Assembly: GCF_024172125.1 (NCBI RefSeq)
Contig: NZ_JAMZEA010000016.1
Location: forward strand, 182,220 to 246,219
DNA from: Actinomadura rupiterrae
Lineage (GTDB): Bacteria > Actinomycetota > Actinomycetes > Streptosporangiales > Streptosporangiaceae
Length of the DNA: 64,000 bases
Reading direction: 5' to 3'
The translations under genes and the position numbers were made by a program. Under the pieces are notes generated by a model, which was not told the origin of the DNA, searched no databases, and saw nothing but the letters and a program-made list of their open reading frames with translations. Below, piece by piece: positions 1 to 7,507 of the stretch (within the stretch, counting starts at the first letter, position 1; every line of letters starts with the position of its first letter).

Positions 1-279
1 GAGCGGGTGCGCGTAGCCGATCTCCGGATGCGCCAGGCCGACACCGCGCGCGGCCAGGTCGAACTCGCGAAAGAACGGCGAGGCCGTCGCCATCGGATGC
101 ACGGCCGAGCAGACGTCGTGGACGATCCGGGAGTCGAACAGCGCCTCGCCGCGCAGCCCGCCGCCGATCTCCGGCGCCGCCTCGAACAGCACGACCGCGA
201 GCCCGGCGCGGGCGAGCGTCACCGCCGCGGCGAGCCCGTTCGGCCCCGTCCCGACGACGGCGGCGTGTCCTTCTGACAT
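1..279 (-). CDS. FAD/NAD(P)-dependent oxidoreductase, phytoene-desaturase-like (partial, N-terminal part)
   Basis: Only the first 93 codons are present; the gene runs off the left edge. The protein opens with a Rossmann dinucleotide-binding fingerprint, G10-T-G-P-N-G15, then an acidic residue after the second strand (LFEA) and a GGGLRG stretch. This is the layout of the phytoene-desaturase/amine-oxidase flavoprotein superfamily, whose members oxidise carotenoids, lipids or amines with FAD; the substrate cannot be told here. The ATG lies two bases after GGAGG, and a GTG directly before it is an equally possible start. It lies 24 bases downstream of the TetR gene in the same direction, so the two could share a transcript. 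Confidence 0.8.
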   Translation of the reverse strand, partial: MSEGHAAVVGTGPNGLAAAVTLARAGLAVVLFEAAPEIGGGLRGEALFDSRIVHDVCSAVHPMATASPFFREFDLAARGVGLAHPEIGYAHPL

Positions 280-303
280 CACCTCCGAGCGTATCGAAGC
301 CGG

Positions 304-870
304 TCAGGAGGGCATGGAGGCGGAGAGGTGCCCGGCGACGGCGTTGGCGACCATGGCGGCGAGGGTGTCGACGTCCATGCTGGCCAGGGGCTCGATGCCG
401 AGCAGGTAGCGGCAGTAGACGACGCCGAGGCTCTGGCTGAGCAGCAGCGCGGCGCGCTCCCGCGCGTGCGGGTCGCCCGGACGCGCCGCCCGGACGGCCG
501 GGACGATCTCCCGGTCGAAGATCTCCTGCACCTGCGCGGCCGCCTCCGGACGCGTGGGGGCGGTGCGCAGCAGGACGGCCTCGGCCGCGTTGCCGCCCTC
601 CTCCCAGCGCGCCAGCATCGCGCGGACGTACGAGGCGGCGGCGTCGTCCGGGTCGTCCTTGAGGACCGGGACGGCCAGGTCGATCGTGGACGCCGCCGTG
701 TAGAGGGCCGACTTGCTGCCGAAATAGCGGATCACCATGGACGGGTCGATGCCCGCGTCCGCTGCGATGCCCCGGATGGTGGCGCGGTCGTAGCCCTCGG
801 CCGCGAACCGCCGCTGGGCGGCGGCGAGGATCGCGGCCCGGGTCTGCGCCGAGCGCTCGGTGAATGCCAT
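304..870 (-). CDS. TetR family transcriptional regulator
   Basis: A 188-residue TetR-type repressor. The N-terminal helix-turn-helix spans about residues 28-52 (ATIRGIAADAGIDPSMVIRYF, with the usual FGSK ending the recognition segment), and the variable ligand-binding domain follows. The ATG was chosen because the helix-turn-helix then begins about 25 residues in, as is normal for the family. It is divergent from the flavin monooxygenase at 964, and the 93-base gap holds several copies of a GTTTGCCA/TTGGCAAAC inverted repeat. It therefore probably represses itself and the monooxygenase until an effector, likely a substrate-like small molecule, binds. Confidence 0.92.
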   Translation of the reverse strand: MAFTERSAQTRAAILAAAQRRFAAEGYDRATIRGIAADAGIDPSMVIRYFGSKSALYTAASTIDLAVPVLKDDPDDAAASYVRAMLARWEEGGNAAEAVLLRTAPTRPEAAAQVQEIFDREIVPAVRAARPGDPHARERAALLLSQSLGVVYCRYLLGIEPLASMDVDTLAAMVANAVAGHLSASMPS

Positions 871-884
871 GCCCACAACTGTAG

Positions 885-950
885 GCCAACAACTGTTGGC
901 AAATCCCGGTTCGTTTGCCACCATGTGTTGGCAAACATGCATTGGCAAAC
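885..950. promoter_or_regulatory. TetR operator cluster between the regulator and the monooxygenase
   Basis: Two inverted repeats and a half-site lie between the divergent genes. The first is GCCAACA-ac-TGTTGGC at 885-900. The second has arms GTTTGCCA at 913-920 and TGGCAAAC at 929-936. A third TTGGCAAAC stands alone at 942-950, just before the monooxygenase start. Shared TTGGC/GCCAA halves and the divergent layout make these the likely binding sites of the adjacent TetR protein; binding itself is inferred. Confidence 0.65.
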
Positions 951-963
951 TTGGGAGACCCCC

Positions 964-2124
964 ATGAACGCTCTTCCCGCCACCGCCGACGTGCTCGTCG
1001 CCGGAGCAGGCCCCGCCGGGCTCGCGCTGACCGCCACGCTCCGCGCGAAGGGGGTGGACGCCGTCCTGGTCGACCGCCTCGCGGAGGGCCAGAACACCTC
1101 GCGCGCCGCCGTCGTGCACGCCAAGACGCTGGAGGTGCTGCGCGAGCTGAAGGTCACCGACGATCTGGTCTCGCGCGGCGTCATCGCACCCCGGTTCACC
1201 GTGCGCGAGCGGGACCGCGTGCTGCTGACCATCGACTTCGACGACCTGCCGACCGACTTCCCGTACGCGCTGATGGTCCCGCAGAACATCACCGAGGAGC
1301 TGCTGCTCGCCCGCCTGGAGGCGCTCGGCGGCTCCGTCCTGCGCCCGCACGAGCTGACCTCGCTGCGCCAGGACGCGGACGGCGTCACCGGCGTCCTCGC
1401 GGACGGCCACGAGATCCGCGCGAAGTACGCGGTCGGCGCGGACGGCATGCACAGCCGGGTCCGGGAGGAGCTCGGCATCCCGTTCGAGGGCGACACCTAC
1501 GCCGAGTCGTTCATCCTCGCCGACGTCCGGCTCGACTGGGACATCTCGCACCACGAGGTGATGCTGTACTTCTCCCGCGAGGGCGTCACGGTCGTCGCGC
1601 CGCTGCCCGACGGGCGGCACCGCATCGTCGCCACCGTCGCCGAGGCCCCCGAGCACCCGACCGTCGAGGACGTCCAGGCCCTGCTCGACACCCGCGGCCC
1701 GCGCCGGCACCCGGCCCGCGTGTCCGACATGCTGTGGAGCAGCCGGTTCCGCGTCCACCACCGGCTCGCCGCCCGCTACCGCGAGGGCCGCGTGTTCCTC
1801 GCCGGGGACGCCGCGCACGTGCACAGCCCCGCCGGCGGCCAGGGCATGAACACCGGCATCCAGGACGCCGTGGACCTCGGCCACCGGCTCGCCGCCGTCC
1901 TCGCCGACGGCGCGTCCCCCGACAGCCTGGACGCCTACGAGGCCACCCGCCGCCCGATCGCCGAGGAGGTCGTCTCGTTCACCGACCGGATGACCCGCGT
2001 CGCGACCGTCGGCAACCCGGCGCTGCGCGGCGTCCGGAACACCTTCCTGCGCACGCTCGACTGGCTCCCGCCGGTGCACCGCGCGATGGCGATGCGCATC
2101 TCCGAACTCGGCACCACCGACTGA
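964..2124 (+). CDS. FAD-dependent aromatic-type monooxygenase
   Basis: A 386-residue class A flavoprotein monooxygenase, an enzyme type that uses NAD(P)H and oxygen to hydroxylate (usually aromatic) substrates. Visible motifs are the FAD-binding G14-A-G-P-A-G19, the GADG motif at 158-161, and the second FAD motif with G281-D282 in FLAGDAAHVHSPAGGQGMN. It lacks the C-terminal thioredoxin-like domain of the longer (about 500-residue) phenol-hydroxylase relatives. The ATG follows the operator cluster directly, so expression should depend on the divergent TetR gene. The substrate is unknown; a role in xenobiotic or antibiotic inactivation is as likely as biosynthesis. Confidence 0.9.
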   Translation: MNALPATADVLVAGAGPAGLALTATLRAKGVDAVLVDRLAEGQNTSRAAVVHAKTLEVLRELKVTDDLVSRGVIAPRFTVRERDRVLLTIDFDDLPTDFPYALMVPQNITEELLLARLEALGGSVLRPHELTSLRQDADGVTGVLADGHEIRAKYAVGADGMHSRVREELGIPFEGDTYAESFILADVRLDWDISHHEVMLYFSREGVTVVAPLPDGRHRIVATVAEAPEHPTVEDVQALLDTRGPRRHPARVSDMLWSSRFRVHHRLAARYREGRVFLAGDAAHVHSPAGGQGMNTGIQDAVDLGHRLAAVLADGASPDSLDAYEATRRPIAEEVVSFTDRMTRVATVGNPALRGVRNTFLRTLDWLPPVHRAMAMRISELGTTD

Positions 2125-2264
2125 AAACCGCCGGAAACGATCCCGGTTTCGGGGGAATCGGTGGAGTTCGGGGAACCGGTGGACAGCACCCCGCGGCGCG
2201 CCCAGGATGATCAAGCGCGCCGCACGGGGCGGCGCCGCATCGGGGTTCCCACACAGGAGTGTCC

Positions 2265-2729
2265 ATGATCGCTTCCGGCTTCCGCCGCGCCGCCGTCCTC
2301 GGCGGCCTCACCGCCGCGACCGTCGCGGCCTCGATGGGCGTTGCCAGCGCCGACGCCGCCACGGCCAAGCCGGCGCCGGTGAAGAAGTTCGACGTCTGCT
2401 ACCCGAAGGCGGCGCACTGCGCGACGGCCAAGCACCTCAAGGTGCGCGCCTACGGGACGGTCCAGTACCGCCCGTCCTACCCGGCCGGGCACGTCACCGC
2501 CTACAACAAGACGGGCAAGACCGCCTACGTGGTCGTGACCATCCGGATGAAGAACGGCGTGAGCCGCACCAAGTACATCCCGGTCATCAAGCGCATCAAC
2601 AACGTCGGCTTCTCCTACCCGGCGTCCTCCCGCTTCATCACCAGCATCACGATCAAGGCGTGCACGTCCATCGGCCCGAAGGCCCCCTGCGGCCTCCCGC
2701 AGACCCTCGTCACGCCGAAGCTGGGCTGA
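2265..2729 (+). CDS. Small secreted protein of unknown function
   Basis: A 154-residue protein with a clear Sec signal peptide: basic start (FRR), hydrophobic core to about residue 27, and cleavage probably after ASA at 29. The mature part is basic, rich in Lys and Tyr, and has four cysteines (positions 45 and 52, plus two near the C-terminus), suggesting two disulfides in an extracellular fold. No family was recognised. AGGAG ends five bases before the ATG; an in-frame GTG two codons earlier overlaps that ribosome site and is unlikely. A strong hairpin and a second secreted-protein gene follow. Confidence 0.8.
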   Translation: MIASGFRRAAVLGGLTAATVAASMGVASADAATAKPAPVKKFDVCYPKAAHCATAKHLKVRAYGTVQYRPSYPAGHVTAYNKTGKTAYVVVTIRMKNGVSRTKYIPVIKRINNVGFSYPASSRFITSITIKACTSIGPKAPCGLPQTLVTPKLG

Positions 2730-2735
2730 TCCCCC

Positions 2736-2793
2736 GGAGGGTCCCGTGAGAGGATCTCGCTCCGCATGTCCTCGTCCCCTCACGGGACCCTCC
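2736..2793. promoter_or_regulatory. 15-bp perfect inverted repeat between two secreted-protein genes
   Basis: GGAGGGTCCCGTGAG at 2736-2750 is exactly complementary to CTCACGGGACCCTCC at 2779-2793, with a 28-base loop. It starts six bases after the upstream stop and ends two bases before the AGGAG ribosome site of the next gene. It could terminate the upstream transcript or, on a read-through RNA, affect access to the downstream ribosome site. No T-run follows, as is usual in actinomycetes. Confidence 0.6.
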
Positions 2794-2806
2794 GCAGGAG
2801 CACCTT

Positions 2807-3880
2807 TTGCCCAACCCCCCAAAGGCGGCGCTCGTCGCCGCGGCGGCCGTCGCGGCCGCCGTCGTCGCCCTCCCGACCTCCGCGAACGCCGCCACCCACG
2901 GCTGGCGCGTGACGCAGACCTTCCGCGGAGCGACATCCCTGTCGGTGGGCCCCGTGTCCATCGCGAGCCGCAAGGACGGCTGGCTCTTCGGGGTCGCGTA
3001 CCGCATCCACCACGTGCATCCAGCCGATGTTCCCGTCTCCTACCACTGGAACGGCAGCCGCTGGAAGTACGTCGCCATGCCCAAGAACCTCGACGGGTTC
3101 GTGGCCGACGTCTCGATCCGCTCGGCCTCGGACGCCTGGGCGGTGAGCGGGCCGGGCGAAACCGGCGGCGAGGGCCCGAACGCCGTACTGCACTGGAACG
3201 GGAAGCGCTGGTCGATCGTCAAGCGCGACCTGCCCGGGTTCGCAGACTCGATCAACGCCTTCAGTTCCAAGAACGTGTGGGTGTTCGGCGCGCCCGGCGC
3301 CAACAAGGGCTCTGGAACCTGGCACTACAACGGGCGCTCGTGGAAGCGCGTGAAGACCGGCACCTTCCTCCCCGGACAGACGAGCGCCACCTCGTCCACC
3401 AACTTGTGGGCGAGGGGCCGCGACAGCGCGCCCGGCAAGGACATGAAGACGGTCGCCCGGTTCGACGGCCGCAAGTGGACGATCATGACCCTCGGCGTCC
3501 CCGTGTGGTCGCTGAAGGCCGAATCGCCTCAGAGCGTGTGGGCGACAGGCTGCCAGTACGAGGCCAAGCAGCCGAACTCACTGCTGCACTGGAACGGGCG
3601 TAGCTGGAAGCGCATGGCCGCGCCCGGCGCCAAGTGCCTGGGGGACGTCACGCCGGACGGACAGGGCGGACTCTGGTTCGTCTCGCAGGATGCCAAGCGC
3701 AACAGCGTGCTCGTCCACCGCACCAAGGCGGGCAAGTGGAGCACGGTCCGGGTCCCGGGCTCGAAGGCAGGCGTGTTCGTGGACGGCCTGGCGCGGGTTC
3801 CCGGAACCACGACGATCTGGGGGGCTTCCACCGTCGATCCGGACGGGAAGTCCTTCGGTCAGCTGCTGCGTTACTCCTGA
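2807..3880 (+). CDS. Secreted protein with six W-x-G-x-x-W repeats (propeller-like)
   Basis: A 357-residue exported protein starting at TTG, six bases after AGGAG. The signal peptide is alanine/valine rich and ends near ANA (about residue 28). The mature part carries six repeats of the form HWNG-x-x-W (HWNGSRWKY, HWNGKRWSI, HYNGRSWKR, RFDGRKWTI, HWNGRSWKR, KAGKWSTV) roughly 40-50 residues apart, alternating with SxxDxWAVG-like segments. That periodicity is typical of beta-propeller blades in actinobacterial extracellular proteins. No catalytic residues are evident; a binding or surface role is likely but unproven. The sensor kinase gene begins 12 bases after its stop. Confidence 0.8.
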   Translation: MPNPPKAALVAAAAVAAAVVALPTSANAATHGWRVTQTFRGATSLSVGPVSIASRKDGWLFGVAYRIHHVHPADVPVSYHWNGSRWKYVAMPKNLDGFVADVSIRSASDAWAVSGPGETGGEGPNAVLHWNGKRWSIVKRDLPGFADSINAFSSKNVWVFGAPGANKGSGTWHYNGRSWKRVKTGTFLPGQTSATSSTNLWARGRDSAPGKDMKTVARFDGRKWTIMTLGVPVWSLKAESPQSVWATGCQYEAKQPNSLLHWNGRSWKRMAAPGAKCLGDVTPDGQGGLWFVSQDAKRNSVLVHRTKAGKWSTVRVPGSKAGVFVDGLARVPGTTTIWGASTVDPDGKSFGQLLRYS

Positions 3881-3892
3881 CGGTTTCGGGCG

Positions 3893-5959
3893 ATGGGGTC
3901 TCGGGGGGCTCGGGTTGTCGTCGGGGCGTTGCTGGCCTGTCTTAGTGGGCTTTACGCGCTGACGGCGGTCGGGCATTCCGTCGTGGTGCTCGTCGTCTCG
4001 TGTGTGTTGTGCGCCGGGGTTCTGGGCGTCTGGCTGCGTTCGCTTCGGCGCGGCTGGACGGGCTGGGACCTCGGCGTTCTCGCTGTCTGCGTCTATGCGG
4101 TCGTCGCGCCTGGCTGGGTTTCGGTCGGGCTCGTCGGGATGCTCGGCGGGGCGTTCGTCGTAGCGGGATGGTCCTGGACGGCCGGAGCCGTCGCGGTGAG
4201 TGCGCTCGCCTTGGCGGCGGCGCGTGGCGGATCGGTCGCGCATGTCCTGGACGACGCGCTGACGGCCGTCCTGACCGGAGTGCTCGTCGTTGGGCTCGCG
4301 CGGCTGGTCGCGCGGATCGATGGGCGGGCCGCCGCGCGGATGACGCTGGCGCTGGCCGCCGTCGAAGATGAGCGGTTGCGCGTTGCGGCCGAGTTGAACG
4401 CGGGGCCCGGCAAGGCGCTGGATGCGATCGCCGAAGCCCGTCCGGACGATCTGGAAGCGACGCTGACGACCGCCCGGGACGCGCTGGGCACGGCGCGGGC
4501 GGCGTCCGTTGAGCTGCGGAGCCTGTCGCTCGCGCCGGAGATCGCGGCGGCGAAGGGGTTGCTGGCGTCCGGGGGCATCGAGGCGGACGTCCGGACCGGG
4601 CATACCGAGCCGCTCGGACGCGCAGGCGCGCTGCTCGCGGTCGTCCTGCGGGAGGCGGTGACGGACGTCGTCCGGCGCGGCACGGCCCGGCACTGCGAGA
4701 TCACGACGGCCGAGAAGGACGGCCTGCTCACGCTGCGGGTCGTGAACGACGGTGTCCGAACGTCCGAGCAGGGTGCGGACGCGCTCGACGGCCTCGAAAC
4801 CCGGATCGCTGAAGCAGGCGGACGGCTCAAAACCGGCCTGGAGGACGACGGCCGGTTCGCGGTCGAAGCGTCCGTGAAGGTGCCGGAGGAGAAGCCCGTC
4901 GCGGAGGCGACGGCGGAGCGGCGGCTCGCGGTCGGACTGCTGGCGGCGACCGTCCTCGTCCTGAGTGTCAAGGGCGTGCTTCAGGTTCCGGTGCGCGAGC
5001 TGCCGGTCGTGATCCCGTCGCTGCTGGCGATGGGGATCCTGCTGCGCTGGACGCGTCCGCGCGGGCGCTGGTGGGCGGCGCTGCTGGCCGTCCAGGCGGC
5101 GGCGAGCTTCGTGCCGCTGGTCGCGCTGCACGAGCCGTGGGGGACGTTGCCGGGCTTCCTGATCGGCTCGATGTTCGTGCTGATGCCCGCCAGGGTCGCG
5201 ACCGCGCTGGCGCTCGCGGTGATCACGGCGACCGGGGCCGCCGTCCGGGGACACGGCATGGTCGTGAACACGCTGGTCAGCGTGCCGCTCACGGCGCTGG
5301 TCGTGTACGGGCTGCTGCGCCTGGCGCGCCTGGCGGACGAGCTGGCGGACGCGGCGGCCGCGCAGGCCCGGGCGGCGGTCGTCCAGGAACGGCTGCGCGC
5401 CGCCCGCGACCTGCACGACCTGCTGGGACACGGCCTCGCCGCCATCCTGATCAAGGGCGAGCTGGCCCGCCGCCTCGCGGCCCGCGACCAGGACAGGGCG
5501 GCAGGCGAGTTCGCCGACATGGTCGCGATGGCCGAGCGGGCGCGCGCCGACATGGCGGCGGTCACCGGAGCCGCGCCGAGGCTGGAGTTCGGTCCGGAAC
5601 TCGACTCCGCGCAAGGCGTCCTGGAGGCGGCGGGCATCGAGGTGACCGTCGAGCGCAAGGACGACCCGCCCGAGGACGCCGAACCGGTCCTGGCGATCGT
5701 CCTTCGCGAGGCCGTAACGAACATCCTCCGCCACAGCTCCGCGCAACACGTGGAGATCACGGTCACCAACGACAGCCTGACAGTCTCCAACGACGGCGTA
5801 TCCGGCGACGTCACGCCGCCGGGATCCGGGCTCGGCAACCTCGCGACAAGGCTCGCCGCCATCAACGCCACCCTCGAAGCCACCCACACGCCGAAGCGAT
5901 TCCGCTTGGCCGTCCGACTTTCCGACGAGCCCAGCCCGCACAGCGAGCGCGTTATCTGA
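3893..5959 (+). CDS. Double NarL-type sensor histidine kinase with degenerate first half
   Basis: A 688-residue membrane protein made of two kinase-like halves. Each half has several hydrophobic segments (about 10-140 and 345-480), then a HisKA_3-like helix and a GHKL ATPase-like segment. The second half is intact: phosphoacceptor H508 in ERLRAARDLHD, N-box VLREAVTN with N610, VSNDG, and GSGLGNL. The first half aligns with it (ERLRVAAELNA, VLREAVTD, VVNDG), but His is replaced by N169, the N-box Asn by D258, and the glycine-rich G2 segment is gone. It probably senses an envelope signal and phosphorylates the convergent response regulator at 6078. The first half is likely a pseudokinase or dimerisation unit. 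Confidence 0.87.
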   Translation: MGSRGARVVVGALLACLSGLYALTAVGHSVVVLVVSCVLCAGVLGVWLRSLRRGWTGWDLGVLAVCVYAVVAPGWVSVGLVGMLGGAFVVAGWSWTAGAVAVSALALAAARGGSVAHVLDDALTAVLTGVLVVGLARLVARIDGRAAARMTLALAAVEDERLRVAAELNAGPGKALDAIAEARPDDLEATLTTARDALGTARAASVELRSLSLAPEIAAAKGLLASGGIEADVRTGHTEPLGRAGALLAVVLREAVTDVVRRGTARHCEITTAEKDGLLTLRVVNDGVRTSEQGADALDGLETRIAEAGGRLKTGLEDDGRFAVEASVKVPEEKPVAEATAERRLAVGLLAATVLVLSVKGVLQVPVRELPVVIPSLLAMGILLRWTRPRGRWWAALLAVQAAASFVPLVALHEPWGTLPGFLIGSMFVLMPARVATALALAVITATGAAVRGHGMVVNTLVSVPLTALVVYGLLRLARLADELADAAAAQARAAVVQERLRAARDLHDLLGHGLAAILIKGELARRLAARDQDRAAGEFADMVAMAERARADMAAVTGAAPRLEFGPELDSAQGVLEAAGIEVTVERKDDPPEDAEPVLAIVLREAVTNILRHSSAQHVEITVTNDSLTVSNDGVSGDVTPPGSGLGNLATRLAAINATLEATHTPKRFRLAVRLSDEPSPHSERVI

Positions 5960-6034
5960 GTCCCGGCGCGACGCCGAAGGCGAGCGCCGGGGCGAAGGTC
6001 GCGAAGCGACGTCGCGCTCGCACGAGTCTCCGGG

Positions 6035-6064
6035 CCAAGGGCGAGCCGCTAGGCGAGCCCTTGG
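6035..6064. terminator. Bidirectional terminator-like hairpin
   Basis: CCAAGGGC at 6035-6042 pairs with GCCCTTGG at 6057-6064 around a 14-base loop; flanking CCGG/CCGG allows extension with a bulge. It lies between the converging stops of the sensor kinase and the response regulator and is suited to end both transcripts. Confidence 0.55.
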
Positions 6065-6077
6065 AGCCGGAGGCTCA

Positions 6078-6686
6078 TCAACAGAGCCATCCCGCTTCGC
6101 GGGCGATGCGGACGGCGTCGGGGCGGCCTCGGGCGTTGAGTTTGGTGACGATCGCCGTGAGGTGGTTGCGGACGGTTCCGGCGGACAGGTGCAGGCGGGT
6201 GCCGATCTCGCCGGGTTCGGCGCCGTCGGCGAGCAGGCGCAGGACGTCCTTCTCGCGCGGGGTGAGCGGGTCGGCGGCCAGGTCCCAGGCGGTGACGGCG
6301 AGGCTCGGGTCGAGGACGCGCTGACCCGCGTGGACGGTGCGGATCGCGGCGACCAGATCGTCCGGCGGGGCGGTCTTCAGCAGGAAGCCGCCGACGCCGG
6401 CGTCCAGGGCGCGGCGGAGCTGGCCGGGGGCGCCGTGGCCGGTGAGGATCAGCGTGCGGCAGGACGGCAGCTTCTCCCGCAGGGCCGCGGCGGCGGTCAG
6501 GCCGTCCATGCCGGGCATGTCCACGTCCAGGACGGCGACGTCAGGCCGGTGGACGAGCGCGGCGGACACGGCGTCGGCGCCGGTGCCTACGTCGGCGACG
6601 ACCTCCAGGCCGTCCTCCAGGCCGAGCAGGGCGACCAGCCCGCTGCGGATGACGTGCTGGTCCTCGGCGAGCAACACCCTGATCAC
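6078..6686 (-). CDS. NarL/LuxR-type response regulator
   Basis: A 202-residue two-component response regulator. The receiver domain has the acidic pocket ED at 8-9, phosphoacceptor D54 (VLDVDMPGMDG), switch T82 and conserved K104 (FLLKT). The C-terminal LuxR helix-turn-helix begins near residue 138 (LTPREKDVLRLLADG) and includes LSAGTVRNHLTAIVTKL. It starts at GTG. It converges with the double sensor kinase, its likely partner, and is divergent (86-base gap) from the ABC exporter operon at 6773. The obvious inference is that it controls that exporter. Confidence 0.93.
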   Translation of the reverse strand: MIRVLLAEDQHVIRSGLVALLGLEDGLEVVADVGTGADAVSAALVHRPDVAVLDVDMPGMDGLTAAAALREKLPSCRTLILTGHGAPGQLRRALDAGVGGFLLKTAPPDDLVAAIRTVHAGQRVLDPSLAVTAWDLAADPLTPREKDVLRLLADGAEPGEIGTRLHLSAGTVRNHLTAIVTKLNARGRPDAVRIAREAGWLC

Positions 6687-6772
6687 GGCACGAGCGTACC
6701 CATGACGACGTCACGGGTGATCGATGACGACCGCTCTTCAGGACGGAGCCGCAGGTCAGCAGAGTGGAACCC

Positions 6773-7507
6773 ATGAGCGATGCGGTGGTCATGGCCGGGG
6801 TGAGCAAGGTCTACGGCCGGAACGGGAGCGCGGTGGCGGCGCTGCGCGAGGTGTCGGTGGCGCTGCCCGCGGGGGCGTTCACGGCGGTGATGGGCCCGTC
6901 TGGGTCGGGGAAGAGCACGTTCCTGCACTGCGCGGGGGGGCTGGACCGGCCGACGTCGGGCGAGGTGCGGCTCGGCGGGACGGCCTTGTCGAAGCTGAGC
7001 GAGACGAAGCTGACCGAGCTGCGGCGCGAGCGCATCGGGTTCGTGTTCCAGGCGTTCAACCTCGTGCCGTCGCTGACGGTGGAGCAGAACGTGACGCTGC
7101 CGCTGAAGCTGGCGCGCCGCAAGCCCGACCGGGCGCTGCTCGCGGACGTGCTGGAGCGGGTCGGGCTGGCGGGCCGCGCGGGGCGCCGTCCGGGCGAGCT
7201 GTCCGGCGGGCAGCAGCAGCGGGTGGCGCTCGCGCGGGCCCTGGTCACCCGCCCGGACGTGGTGTTCGGGGACGAGCCGACCGGCGCGCTCGACACGATG
7301 ACCGCGCGCGACGTGCTGGAGCTGCTCCGCCGGACCGTGGACGAGCTGGGCCAGACCGTCGTGATGGTGACGCACGACCCGGTGGCGGCGGCGTTCGCCG
7401 ACACCGTCCTGTTCCTCGCGGACGGCCGGATCGTGGACGCGCTGGACGCGCCGTCCGCGACCGCCGTGGCCGACCGCATGACCCGGCTGGGAGCGTACGC
7501 GCGATGA
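6773..7507 (+). CDS. ABC transporter ATP-binding protein (MacB/LolD type)
   Basis: A 244-residue ATPase subunit. Walker A GPSGSGKST is at 41-49, Q-loop Q93, signature LSGGQQQRVA at 143-152, Walker B with FGDEPTGALD at 165-174 and H-loop H201. The QQQR signature and the ERIGFVFQAFNLVPSLT segment place it in the MacB/LolD/FtsE-like group that pairs with FtsX-fold permeases. The ATG was chosen over an in-frame GTG three codons upstream. Its stop overlaps the permease start (ATGA), so the two are translationally coupled. It probably exports or extracts a peptide, antibiotic or lipoprotein under control of the adjacent response regulator. Confidence 0.95.
   Translation: MSDAVVMAGVSKVYGRNGSAVAALREVSVALPAGAFTAVMGPSGSGKSTFLHCAGGLDRPTSGEVRLGGTALSKLSETKLTELRRERIGFVFQAFNLVPSLTVEQNVTLPLKLARRKPDRALLADVLERVGLAGRAGRRPGELSGGQQQRVALARALVTRPDVVFGDEPTGALDTMTARDVLELLRRTVDELGQTVVMVTHDPVAAAFADTVLFLADGRIVDALDAPSATAVADRMTRLGAYAR

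Noticed and set aside
3578..5941. A 787-codon minus-strand frame
   Set aside because: Antisense shadow of the double sensor kinase and the end of the WxG protein; no domain signature.
6764..6772. GTG at 6764 as start of the ABC ATPase
   Set aside because: In frame, but it adds only three residues and lies without a better ribosome site than the ATG at 6773.
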